Positions 1-8,164 of a DNA stretch of 22,966 nucleotides are shown here, in pieces. This DNA comes from CAKVOD01 sp964489405 (GTDB taxonomy: Bacteria; Bacillota; Clostridia; Christensenellales; UBA1242), in contig CAZAYL010000018.1 in NCBI GenBank assembly GCA_964489405.1, forward strand, positions 1-22,966, written 5' to 3'. The translations under genes were made by a program, and so were the position numbers. Position 1 is the first letter of the stretch. Each line of letters opens with the position of its first letter. The notes under the pieces are model-generated. The model ran no database searches. It worked only from the letters and a program-made list of their open reading frames with translations, and was not told where the DNA came from.

Positions 1-281
1 CCCCACAATGCGGGTTTGATTTTCGCTCTGAATGACCTAAAGAGAGTACTTGTACCACTTTGATAATAAGGAATTTATTTGATAATAATGGTACTAATAC
101 TTGCTTAATATGTTTGAATGACATAAAGTAAGTGCTTGCACTTGCTTTTAAAGATATTATTTACTTTTATAATAAAGTACTAGCACAATGAGATTAGTGC
201 TAGTACTTACTTTTTAAAAAACTATTTTATTTAAATAAAAATCTTATAAATAGGTAACATCACACAAATGCAATGACCCAA
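1..281. repeat. Structured intergenic repeat cluster, copy 1 (left edge)
   Basis: Non-coding DNA downstream of the virB4 stop codon. It aligns with 6540-6755 (offset 6538, few indels). It starts with the right arm (12-20) of a hairpin whose left arm is mostly outside the window. Two units follow, each opening with TGAATGAC (29 and 115, 86 bases apart) and then an AGTRCTTGYAC-type palindrome (45-56 and 131-142). A 12-bp perfect inverted repeat lies at 175-186/197-208. A degenerate unit start, GCAATGACCCAATTA (270-284), runs into the virB4 stop codon. No ORF or RNA gene is recognisable. An A/T palindrome at 224-242 is not a convincing terminator. Confidence 0.8.
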
Positions 282-2987
282 TTATTTTCGGACGTCACTA
301 AAAATTTCCTTGACAATTGGTAATGGAGAAATTTTTAGCGTTGTACGCGAAAGTGGTCCTGAGATGAAGAAACATTCACCTATATTTGCTGTTACGATAC
401 TATCTTGCTCGTCCTCGTTGATTTCACCTGCATTTTTGTACAAGCCGACAAGGTCGGAGATGTCGTTTGGTGCAAGTGAGAAAATCATTGAGTATTGCGA
501 AGCGTTGATGACCGCACTTGATTGTCGTGCAATTTCTGGCGAACCGACAAAGTCTTTGATGTTTTGCGTGATGATGATTTGCATCCCGCCGTATTTTCTG
601 ATACGTTTTGCCATTTGCGCCATAAAGTCAAGCGCCATTGGATATTTCGGGTTGATGAAAGTGTGCGCTTCGTCGACTGCTATGACTATCTTGCGGTTAC
701 TTTTGTTAAGTGTATTGAAATCCTTATTTCTAATGATTTCATTTTCAAGATATTTAAAGACAAGCAACATTTGTGCGTTTGTTGTGATTGTGTTTCGGTT
801 AGAAATCAATGACAAGAATGAGAATGTAACAAAGTTTTCTGAAGTTTCGATTGATGTCGGACCATTCCATAACTTACTGTTACGTCCACCAGTTGCGAAT
901 TTCTTGACATAGTTTTCGATAATTTGAAGATTACGTTTGATGTATTCGTCAGTTTCAGTCTCAATTCTTCCCAAAATAAGTGCGTATAAGTCGTCAAAGA
1001 TTGGGAAGTCGGCAGGTTTCAAGTTGGTAATATTTGTTTCCATCGTAATCCCTTTTGATGTATAAACATCGGCAACAAGGGAGTTCAAAAGTTCGAATGC
1101 GTCGCTTGGCATTCCTTCCATAATTATACGGAAGAATTGCTCCAAAAATTGTAGGTGTAAAGCATACGCGTCACCGACGCCCTTGCTTTTTCTTTGTTTT
1201 TCGTACTCCTCGTACTCTTCTTCAGTCATATCTTCAACTTTGACGCCATACTCGTCATCATCATCTTGCAAAGTTGCGTTGATGTGGAATGGATTAAGTA
1301 TACCATTGCGACTAGAACCGACGTCAATCAATTTTCCTTTCAAGTTCTTAACAAGTGGGGCGTATTCATCTTCGGGGTCGAGAATGAATATGCGCGCATT
1401 GTCGGCGGAAAGATTCGCAAGCAGTGTTTTTGTTGCGAAAGATTTACCTGAACCTGATTTTCCGACAACGACGATATTACTGTTGACGCGAACCGAGTCT
1501 CTTTTGTAGAAATCGACAAAGACAGGTAGCGAATTGTAACCAAGGTAGAAACCGCTTTCGTCTTGTAGTGCATTACTAATAAATGGGAACATTCCTGCAA
1601 GTGAACTTGTCTGTATCCCGCGGACTGAGTCTTTGACTTTGTCAATTTTAGAAATATTGTTACTGACAAACTCGTCGACTTGGCGTCCAAACATTTCAGA
1701 ATATCTAAAACCATTTTGCTTAAGTGTAGCACGGACTTCTTTCTTTGCACTTTCTTCACAAACGATGTGGATATTGACGTCATAAAGTTCTTCGTTTGCA
1801 TTCTTAATATTGCTCAAAAGTTCACGCAAAGTCTCGATATGTGTTTGATATTCAATTTGCTTAGAACTTCTCAGTGAGTATGAGGCTTGTGACTCCATTT
1901 CAATTAGAGCGCGGTCAATTTGTCTTTCCGCCTTTAGTCGTTGTACTGGTTTTATATTGACAACTACTTTTGTACGGTCGAGATTAAAGAAATTATAACC
2001 CCATCCATTCCCTACTGTAATTGGATAGTCGGTAATGACAAAATTTTTGTAGGGCTTGCCGTCAATGATGGTTTTACCCATCTTGAACTCGACTTTGTCT
2101 GGTGTTGCCCACGTAACTTGCTCACTGAGTGGGACAATTTCAATTTCGCGTTCGTCAAAGTCTTTGCCATAATTCGCTTTCAAGAACACTGTCAATTCTT
2201 GTGCTTGCAAAGCGTGTGAAGAAATTGGGGTGGAACTTGTGCGGAGTGCGGTCAACATACCCTCGGTTGTGATTTCAAGTTGTTCTTTGTCCTTATCATA
2301 CACAACTATGTAGTATGAGTCCTTATAAATACGGTCTTCATCATTGATTGTACGCAAATAATCAAGGCGTGCTTCAAAAATTTCAGAACGCACTTCAATT
2401 TCTTCGGCGGTCATTTCGCCCTCGCTTTGAAGTTCCATAAGTCCATCATACTTGCGTTCTTCAGAAAGTAAGTATTTATCGAAAATCATTGCTTTGTTGA
2501 TTTTGACAATGCTTGCTTGTTGTGTTTCGGTCATACGCTTGAGAGCATTGCCGATTGTGTTGATGAGTAAATTTTGCTTGTAGTCATTGAGCATAAAGAA
2601 CTCGACGGGTTCGATTTCAATGACTTGCGCGTAATATTCGCGCTGATAACTAATGAACCGTCCTTCTACAATAGCGTCATATGGAATTATTTCAGTCATT
2701 GGCGCATATTTGCGCATCATATGCTTGCTAAATTTCTTTTTAAGCGCCAAAAATCTAAACGCTAGTCCGATTGTGAGATATAGTCGAATCCCGTCAGCAA
2801 CAGGCATCCAAAGACTGATAAAAAGTGCAAGCCACGCAATCGCTATATAAATTTTGTATGGCAAATTGCTTTGCAAAAATAGAATAAAGCCTATAATTGC
2901 AATCAATGCCAATATCATATCGCTAAGAGTTATGTTTTTCAAAAACTGCATCTTAACTTTTGTTTTTCTTGGAATAAACCTTTGCAT
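282..2987 (-). CDS. virB4: VirB4-family conjugation ATPase with N-terminal PrgI/VirB3-like membrane segment
   Basis: A 901-residue VirB4/TraE-type ATPase, the family that powers type IV secretion and conjugative DNA transfer at the inner face of the membrane. Seen: Walker A GKSGSGKS at residues 509-516, Walker B IVIAVDEAH at 767-775, and the family's TQ motif (IIITQN) at 804-809. Two or three hydrophobic helices lie at about residues 22-80, before the VirB4 N-terminal domain. Classical VirB4 usually lacks these; PrgI/VirB3 is a short protein of this kind and fusions to VirB4 are known, so I infer a fusion. The start has a good ribosome site (AGGAG, 6 bases upstream). The gene begins 30 bases after the surface-protein gene, so the two probably share a transcript. 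No VirB6, VirD4, relaxase or peptidase partner is in the window; more genes could lie beyond the left edge. Confidence 0.9.
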   Translation of the reverse strand: MQRFIPRKTKVKMQFLKNITLSDMILALIAIIGFILFLQSNLPYKIYIAIAWLALFISLWMPVADGIRLYLTIGLAFRFLALKKKFSKHMMRKYAPMTEIIPYDAIVEGRFISYQREYYAQVIEIEPVEFFMLNDYKQNLLINTIGNALKRMTETQQASIVKINKAMIFDKYLLSEERKYDGLMELQSEGEMTAEEIEVRSEIFEARLDYLRTINDEDRIYKDSYYIVVYDKDKEQLEITTEGMLTALRTSSTPISSHALQAQELTVFLKANYGKDFDEREIEIVPLSEQVTWATPDKVEFKMGKTIIDGKPYKNFVITDYPITVGNGWGYNFFNLDRTKVVVNIKPVQRLKAERQIDRALIEMESQASYSLRSSKQIEYQTHIETLRELLSNIKNANEELYDVNIHIVCEESAKKEVRATLKQNGFRYSEMFGRQVDEFVSNNISKIDKVKDSVRGIQTSSLAGMFPFISNALQDESGFYLGYNSLPVFVDFYKRDSVRVNSNIVVVGKSGSGKSFATKTLLANLSADNARIFILDPEDEYAPLVKNLKGKLIDVGSSRNGILNPFHINATLQDDDDEYGVKVEDMTEEEYEEYEKQRKSKGVGDAYALHLQFLEQFFRIIMEGMPSDAFELLNSLVADVYTSKGITMETNITNLKPADFPIFDDLYALILGRIETETDEYIKRNLQIIENYVKKFATGGRNSKLWNGPTSIETSENFVTFSFLSLISNRNTITTNAQMLLVFKYLENEIIRNKDFNTLNKSNRKIVIAVDEAHTFINPKYPMALDFMAQMAKRIRKYGGMQIIITQNIKDFVGSPEIARQSSAVINASQYSMIFSLAPNDISDLVGLYKNAGEINEDEQDSIVTANIGECFFISGPLSRTTLKISPLPIVKEIFSDVRK

Positions 2988-3017
2988 AATTCTCCTCTGT
3001 AATTCAAACTTTAGATT

Positions 3018-6000
3018 TTATTCTGTAGTAGTTTTTTCAACTTTAAATTCGAATTTTATTTTGTATTTTTGTCTTATATTTAACCCATCGTCGGTCGTCA
3101 TAACAACATTTATTTCTATAATTTTATCTTCGTCAAATGCAACAGAACGATAAATAAGTCGGTAGTCTTTCGTTATACTAACAAGCGCTGAATACTCGCT
3201 TGGAATTTCAAAACTAATAAATTTTGACGTACTTGAGATATTGATATCATTCCCTCCAGTAATTTTCAATCCAAACAATTCTTGCTCTCTCAGCTTCAAC
3301 CCACCTGTATCATCTGCATTGTTATGGAGAACATCGCTTGAAACAGTCATCATATATTTTTCGTCGTCCGTTGTATATCCAGTATTTGTATTCCACAAAA
3401 GCTTACTTGCAAAATCAGAATAAAGCGTCCCAGAAACATGGATTGTATCAAAAACAGTTGTTGAACTATTATTCAATGATGAACATACAATGTCAAATTC
3501 TTTGCCAAGTTCTTTTATTCTAATATTGGCGATTTTCTCATTAGTTTTTTTCTCATCGGTTGCATTACTCTCTTCATTTTGGGTCGTTGGAGTAGTTGGT
3601 GTATATGCTTCAATCGCTCCATATTGAGAAGTTTCACTTGTAACCGCTTGCTCAAAACTTATGTTCGAAATTTTTAGTGGGGTTGGTTCGAGGTAGTCCG
3701 TTCCTTTTGTTTTGTTTTCCAAAATTTTGACAGTTCCTGCCGTCAGTGTTGGTTTGTAAAGTTCAAATTCTTTGAAGTTTTTATCTTTATCATACATACC
3801 CCATTTAACGCTAATTTTGCTAAGTTCGTTTTTGTTAGTATCAGTATTTGTTTCGGACTCATATGTAACAATACCAGTGAGATTGTAGACCAACTTACCA
3901 TCCACTTCTTTTGCATATGTGTATACCTTTGTGCCATCATTATTTGTTGTATAGTCGTCAAGGCTTGTATTGATTTGGATTTTCTCAATCGGAACATCAA
4001 TTACATAGAATTTGAATAATCCTAAATTTTCATAACCGTCAGATGTGCTTGTCGTTCCAGTATAATACATCAATTGAACATTTTGTTCGATGTACTCATT
4101 CGGTAAATTACTACTATTGAACTCGACATTGAGATAATACTTTTGTTGGTTTTGTGCAATCTCTTCATATGTCAAGGTTGGGACTAAGGTTGCTTCATCT
4201 TTTTTACTTGTTATTGCGCGCAACCACGCCCCTGTTGTTGATGTATTGTTGTATGCGTCAAACAATGCGCCGTCGCTATTTGCTTCAAGCGTAATTTCGA
4301 CACTGCTACCACACGAAACGGCGATAGGCATTGTTCCAATTTCCGTATTAACCGATGAATTGCCATCTCCAGACGAAATTTCAACATATCCACTGACTTC
4401 AACAAGGTCTTCGACGACTTTAAACAAAACGTCTTTACTTTGTGCGATTGAGAAGAACGTCGGGATATTTTCAGTCTTTATCGCACCATTTTCGTCAAGG
4501 ACATTGCCATACTGGTCAAATCTCATTATATTGCCGTCGGTGTCGATAGGGTTGCCATCAATGTCGGTCTTAATCACACACGCACGCAAAACAATTGTTC
4601 CTCTTGCGAGTGTTTGGACAATGCTTGGGTCGGTCAATGAATTCCCGCGCACTTCACGCCCAAAGTTTGCAAAAGTTACATCTGAAAGTCCGATGATTTC
4701 TTCCCCTTGCTCATTGGTAAATACTTTATCTTTGTACTGCGTGCCATTATGGTACACGCCGACTGCAAATAATTTCACTTCAAAATATGATGTAGATGTT
4801 TTGCCATTTTCTGGCACTATCTCAATGTTATTTTCCCATTCCCAAAGGGTATCACTGTAGGCAGTTGTGATTGTTTCGCCGTATTTGACGATATCTTTCA
4901 AAACTTGGTCATTGTATGTTTTGTTTGAGTCTGATTTGCTTGTACCCTCAAAATTCAGTGCTTTGACATTGTCGAGATTGACGTCAAATGATGATGTCGT
5001 GGCTGAAAGTTCTGAATTTGGCAATGTTACATTGATTGTAAGACCATTTGACGGATATTGCAAAACAGTAAAATTCCATTTATTGTTCTTTGTATCTTTT
5101 TCGACTTTAAGTTCCGACTCTTTTTGCGATGTAATGATGATATCGTCGAGTAGAGCGTCAAAATATGTACTGCTTCCGTTGCTTGCTTTGAGCGTTATAC
5201 CTAGGTCGGATGCTGAGAATGATTTTGTTTTGAAAAGGTCGAGTTTTATCACTCCGCTACCTATTTCAATAGCGGTAAGCGTAACTTCTTTGACTTCAAT
5301 TGTCATACACGCATACACATAGCGTCCGACAAGTTTCTCTTCTGGAATATATCCTTCATCTTCGGGTTGGTCGGGAATGTAGTTGTTGACAAAATCAATG
5401 TCATCATATGTCTTTAGGGCGCGCACCCAAATCTTGGTTTTCCCGACTTTCTGCGCTGTAATTTTGCCATTGCCGTCGATTGAAACGACGTCATTTGCGC
5501 TAGCGCTATCAAAATAATATTCGTAAGTTTTCGCACTTTTTCTAAATTTTGAAAATACTGAATTATTGTCGAGATGTGTTGGGTCTTTGGAGTTAGCGGG
5601 CAAAAAACTGGTCGTGATGTTTGCTGTTTCACTCTCATATATGTAGTATACTTTTTCGCCCTCTACGTCTTCTGACTGCATATTTGTGCTTGTCATCTCA
5701 AGTTCTGTGACTGGGATATCCACAAAAACACAAAGGGGCGATTTCATATACAACCCTTGCTCATTTTTGATATTGATGAAGCAAAAACCGCCCTTGTTAG
5801 TGCCGTCCGCATTCTTTGTAACGGTGATTGGGATAGGCTCGTTGAGTTTTGCTTCTTTTGGAACAGTGATGACGTCTTCATTTGTTGATGTAAGGTAAAT
5901 TTTTGTTTCTGTAACGATATTTTCGTCAATTACATTGCCGTCGTCGTCGGTCTTGGGGGTTGTTTTGCCCTTGACAATTAATGTTGCGTCCGCCAAAATA

Positions 6001-6233
6001 TTGGGGTTTTCGCTTTCAGAGATGCCGTTTAAGCGCAAAACGGGCTGGTTGTTGACATACTCGATGCGCGGGTTGTCCGCACTTTCAATGATAATGTCCT
6101 CGGCATAGACAGTTTTTGGCGTATAATAACCCAAACAAAATGCCACTATAATTGATGCCCATATAATGAATATAATTGCACAAAAGCAATACGAAATGGT
6201 CGCTAATGTGTTTAGAAAACTCGCTTTCTTCAT
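3018..6233 (-). CDS. Large membrane-anchored Ig-like (BIG2-type) surface protein
   Basis: A 1071-residue extracytoplasmic protein. The N-terminus has two lysines and a long hydrophobic stretch (about residues 10-36), followed by a polar, Asp/Asn/Thr-rich beta-strand-type sequence. This fits an uncleaved anchor or a signal peptide ending near the VYAED segment. Around residues 175-275 there is a recognisable bacterial Ig-like (BIG2) pattern: VVSIDGNGKITA followed by a glycine and an alternating hydrophobic strand. Later domains look similar but I cannot name them. There is no LPXTG motif and no C-terminal hydrophobic tail, so attachment is likely at the N-terminus. A ribosome site (AGAGGAAAG) precedes the ATG, and a near-consensus promoter lies about 40-70 bases upstream. 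It is first of a two-gene unit with virB4, which suggests, without proof, a role as adhesin or surface part of a type IV secretion or conjugation apparatus. Confidence 0.85.
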   Translation of the reverse strand: MKKASFLNTLATISYCFCAIIFIIWASIIVAFCLGYYTPKTVYAEDIIIESADNPRIEYVNNQPVLRLNGISESENPNILADATLIVKGKTTPKTDDDGNVIDENIVTETKIYLTSTNEDVITVPKEAKLNEPIPITVTKNADGTNKGGFCFINIKNEQGLYMKSPLCVFVDIPVTELEMTSTNMQSEDVEGEKVYYIYESETANITTSFLPANSKDPTHLDNNSVFSKFRKSAKTYEYYFDSASANDVVSIDGNGKITAQKVGKTKIWVRALKTYDDIDFVNNYIPDQPEDEGYIPEEKLVGRYVYACMTIEVKEVTLTAIEIGSGVIKLDLFKTKSFSASDLGITLKASNGSSTYFDALLDDIIITSQKESELKVEKDTKNNKWNFTVLQYPSNGLTINVTLPNSELSATTSSFDVNLDNVKALNFEGTSKSDSNKTYNDQVLKDIVKYGETITTAYSDTLWEWENNIEIVPENGKTSTSYFEVKLFAVGVYHNGTQYKDKVFTNEQGEEIIGLSDVTFANFGREVRGNSLTDPSIVQTLARGTIVLRACVIKTDIDGNPIDTDGNIMRFDQYGNVLDENGAIKTENIPTFFSIAQSKDVLFKVVEDLVEVSGYVEISSGDGNSSVNTEIGTMPIAVSCGSSVEITLEANSDGALFDAYNNTSTTGAWLRAITSKKDEATLVPTLTYEEIAQNQQKYYLNVEFNSSNLPNEYIEQNVQLMYYTGTTSTSDGYENLGLFKFYVIDVPIEKIQINTSLDDYTTNNDGTKVYTYAKEVDGKLVYNLTGIVTYESETNTDTNKNELSKISVKWGMYDKDKNFKEFELYKPTLTAGTVKILENKTKGTDYLEPTPLKISNISFEQAVTSETSQYGAIEAYTPTTPTTQNEESNATDEKKTNEKIANIRIKELGKEFDIVCSSLNNSSTTVFDTIHVSGTLYSDFASKLLWNTNTGYTTDDEKYMMTVSSDVLHNNADDTGGLKLREQELFGLKITGGNDINISSTSKFISFEIPSEYSALVSITKDYRLIYRSVAFDEDKIIEINVVMTTDDGLNIRQKYKIKFEFKVEKTTTE

Positions 6234-6275
6234 ACTTTCCTCTTTGTTTCGATTATTATTTGCAAATTTGATATT

Positions 6276-6304
6276 ATTATATCAATTATGGCAACTTAAG
6301 TCAA
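6276..6304 (-). promoter_or_regulatory. Sigma-A-type promoter of the surface-protein/virB4 unit
   Basis: On the minus strand: -35 TTGACT (6299-6304), a 17-base spacer, -10 TATAAT (6276-6281). This is one base from perfect consensus with ideal spacing. The expected start site is about 35 bases before the ATG at 6233. No operator-like dyad is evident between the promoter and the gene. Confidence 0.8.
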
Positions 6305-6415
6305 ACATTTTGGGGGCTAACAATGACATTTTGTAGAATTATGTTATATAAATAAAAAAGCATTGTATAATAAATGTTGAGGATATAAATGTATGATTTT
6401 ATCATCGTGCTGGTG

Positions 6416-6530
6416 CAAGGCGGGCTTAGGGGCGCGATAATAAAGCTTTTATTGATTGTGGGCTGACGCGTGGCGGGCTTGCGGGCGCGATACCGCACGC
6501 GGGGCACGCGGTTCGCGAGATTCCTACGCT
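6416..6530. repeat. GC-rich intergenic block with a 21-base direct repeat
   Basis: A GC-rich island in an otherwise very AT-rich intergenic region. A 21-base sequence at 6419-6439 recurs at 6472-6492 with 19 of 21 positions identical (core GGCGGGCTT and GGGCGCGATA). Between the copies lies an AT-rich near-palindrome around AAAGCTTT. The block runs straight into the hairpin and repeat cluster that follow. It reads as part of a dispersed repetitive element rather than a gene; the open frame through it has a composition unlike the real genes. Confidence 0.6.
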
Positions 6531-6900
6531 TCATCAAACCCTACAATGCGGGTTTGATTTTCGCTCTGAATGACCCAGAGAGAGTACTTGTACTACTTTG
6601 ATAATAAGGATTTATTTGATACTAGTGGTACTGGTATTTGCTTAATAAACCTGAATGACCCAAGGTAAGTACTAGCAACTACTTTGATAATAAGGATTTA
6701 TTTTAATATAAAAAGAGTACTAACACAATGGTTTAGTACTTGCTTTTTAAAATATTGTTTCATTTTTTGTCATTTTGTCATTATGATTTATGTACTAATT
6801 TATTGTACCACATTCTCTCGCTTTGAATGACCTTAAGTGAGTGCTTGCAATTGCTTTAATAATGATATTTTTCTTTATCATAGTGGTACTAGCGCTTTTT
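6514..6900. repeat. Structured intergenic repeat cluster, copy 2, with intact REP-like hairpin
   Basis: A perfect 9-bp hairpin (arms 6533-6541 and 6550-6558, loop 8 bases) is preceded by GAGATTCCTACGCTTC and followed by TCGCTCTGAATGACC. From memory, GAGATTCCT...TCGCTC.GAATGAC sequences recur as dispersed repeats in many clostridial-type genomes. Units begin at TGAATGAC 6567, 6652 and 6824, spaced 85 and 172 (2 x 86) bases. Palindromic AGTRCTTGYAC-type cores follow at 6583-6594, 6668-6680 and 6840-6851. A second hairpin is at 6716-6723/6733-6740. The cluster ends about 40 bases from the ppa stop codon. Confidence 0.8.
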
Positions 6901-6937
6901 TTAGAAAAAAATGTTTTTATGTAATTAATATTTTTTA

Positions 6938-7468
6938 TTATTTTGCATATTTTGAGTTATAGCGGGCGATTGCTTCGCGGATATACCGCTTCGCACTATC
7001 ACTGTTTTCGACGCCAGTTATGTCGCAAAACTTATTTTCGAGTGCTTTGTATGACTTGAAGAAATGAACCATTTCGTCAAAGATATGCGCTGGCAATTCG
7101 TTTATGTCGCTATATTTGTTATAAAATTTATCACTTTTTGCGACTGCGACAATTTTCTCGTCATTTTCGCCACCGTCAATCATTTTAATGACTGCGATTG
7201 GTTTACATTCGACTAGACTCAAACTAATAAGTGGTTCACTACACAAAACGAGAACGTCGAGTGGGTCGCCGTCATCGCTCAATGTCTTAGGAATGAAACC
7301 ATAGTTTGCTGGATAGACCATTGATGTTGATAGGACTCTGTCGAGCATAATCATACCTGTTTCTTTGTCTAGTTCGTATTTCGCTTTGCTCCCTTTTGTA
7401 ATTTCAATTACTGCTGTAAATTCTTCTTCTTTTACTCTATCGTTAGATAAATCGTGCCAAATATTCAT
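6938..7468 (-). CDS. ppa: Inorganic pyrophosphatase, family I (soluble)
   Basis: Hydrolyses pyrophosphate to phosphate in the cytoplasm, pulling nucleic-acid and nucleotide synthesis forward. The 176 residues match the usual bacterial length. Seen: the Mg-binding signature DDGDPLDVL (residues 65-73), the IEITKGSKAKYE substrate segment (21-32), VYPANYGFIP (51-60), the downstream Asp of the MIDGGE segment, and the SYK pair of the active site near the C-terminus. The ribosome site (AGGAG, 6 bases before ATG) overlaps the 13-base gap after the nyn stop codon, so it is the last gene of the recN-ogg-nyn-ppa operon. No strong GC-rich terminator follows; repeat cluster copy 2 begins within about 40 bases. 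Confidence 0.95.
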   Translation of the reverse strand: MNIWHDLSNDRVKEEEFTAVIEITKGSKAKYELDKETGMIMLDRVLSTSMVYPANYGFIPKTLSDDGDPLDVLVLCSEPLISLSLVECKPIAVIKMIDGGENDEKIVAVAKSDKFYNKYSDINELPAHIFDEMVHFFKSYKALENKFCDITGVENSDSAKRYIREAIARYNSKYAK

Positions 7469-7481
7469 TGTATTCTCCTAA

Positions 7482-8162
7482 TTAAAATGTTGTTTTTAAA
7501 ATTTCGACAATATTTTGAAGATTTTCGAAAAGTTCTCTTTCTTCGATGTCTTCACTCTTGGAGCCTTGTCCGCTCTCTTCAAGTTCCGCGATTGCTTGTT
7601 CGACTTCGCTAATCAATTTGTCACGCTCATTCTTATTGACGTTGTCTTCCATTGCCATTGCGGCGGTTCTTTCAGAAAACTGACGCAATTTCTTGTCGAG
7701 TTCGTTTTTCTTGCGTTGATTATTATCGCTTTCGCTTGAAAGCAAAATTTTCTCATTAAATAAATGTCCGTTAATTTCTGAACCAAAGTTCATAACTTCG
7801 AACAAGTATTTCCCGCTGATGCGGAGCGTGGTCAAAAGCGGGACTAGGTCGCCTTTGCCTGCAACTATACAAAAAGTATTGATATTAGGTTCTGTATAAT
7901 TAATTTTCAGTGCGTCGACGACAATTCTTAGGTCGAGTTTGCTTTTGTTGCGTTTTCTAAAACGCATAGTTGTGCAAGTGTCGATGCCCATATATGTGAT
8001 TGTGTCGCCCCAATTGGTGTGCTTGCGCTCATTGTAGCCATAAAGTTTGATGTAGTCAACTGCGCCTTGCTTCTTCAAAACTTTCAAGATTTCGTGAAAA
8101 TTGTCGAGTGAAACATCTACATTGTCGACATCCACAAGAAGTGCTATGTGTCTATCTTCCAT
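7482..8162 (-). CDS. NYN-domain (PIN-like) protein, putative ribonuclease
   Basis: A 226-residue protein. The first 140 residues or so form a NYN domain, a PIN-like fold usually acting on RNA. Seen acidic positions: D11, D13 and N14 in LLVDVDNV, D77 and D83 in LDLRIVVDAL, and D105 in AGKGDLVPLL. Many relatives have SGDSDF at the last site, so this is a variant. The C-terminal 80 residues are Glu/Lys-rich and probably coiled-coil. The ribosome site AAGGAG is 8 bases before the start, and the gene begins 2 bases after ogg ends, so it is translated from the same mRNA. Its position between 8-oxoguanine glycosylase and pyrophosphatase hints at damaged-nucleotide or RNA turnover, but substrate and role are unknown. 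Confidence 0.85.
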   Translation of the reverse strand: MEDRHIALLVDVDNVDVSLDNFHEILKVLKKQGAVDYIKLYGYNERKHTNWGDTITYMGIDTCTTMRFRKRNKSKLDLRIVVDALKINYTEPNINTFCIVAGKGDLVPLLTTLRISGKYLFEVMNFGSEINGHLFNEKILLSSESDNNQRKKNELDKKLRQFSERTAAMAMEDNVNKNERDKLISEVEQAIAELEESGQGSKSEDIEERELFENLQNIVEILKTTF

Positions 8163-8164
8163 TT

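Noticed and set aside
29..281. CRISPR array
   Set aside because: Periodicity is about 86 bases but units diverge along their whole length; there are no identical repeats with unique spacers and no cas genes.
310..912. 200-residue plus-strand ORF opposite virB4
   Set aside because: Shadow of the virB4 coding frame, which has intact Walker motifs across the same region.
3018..3120. Sortase (LPXTG) anchor at the C-terminus of the Ig-like protein
   Set aside because: No LPXTG-like motif, hydrophobic stretch or basic tail is present at the C-terminus.
4246..4860. 204-residue plus-strand ORF opposite the Ig-like gene
   Set aside because: Ser/Thr-rich antisense shadow with no ribosome site; the minus-strand frame is continuous with a promoter and signal anchor.
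6301..6537. 78-residue minus-strand ORF in the repeat region
   Set aside because: It runs through the GC-rich repeat and an AT-rich tail, has no ribosome site, and its Arg/Pro-rich then Ile/Tyr-rich composition looks like translated non-coding DNA.
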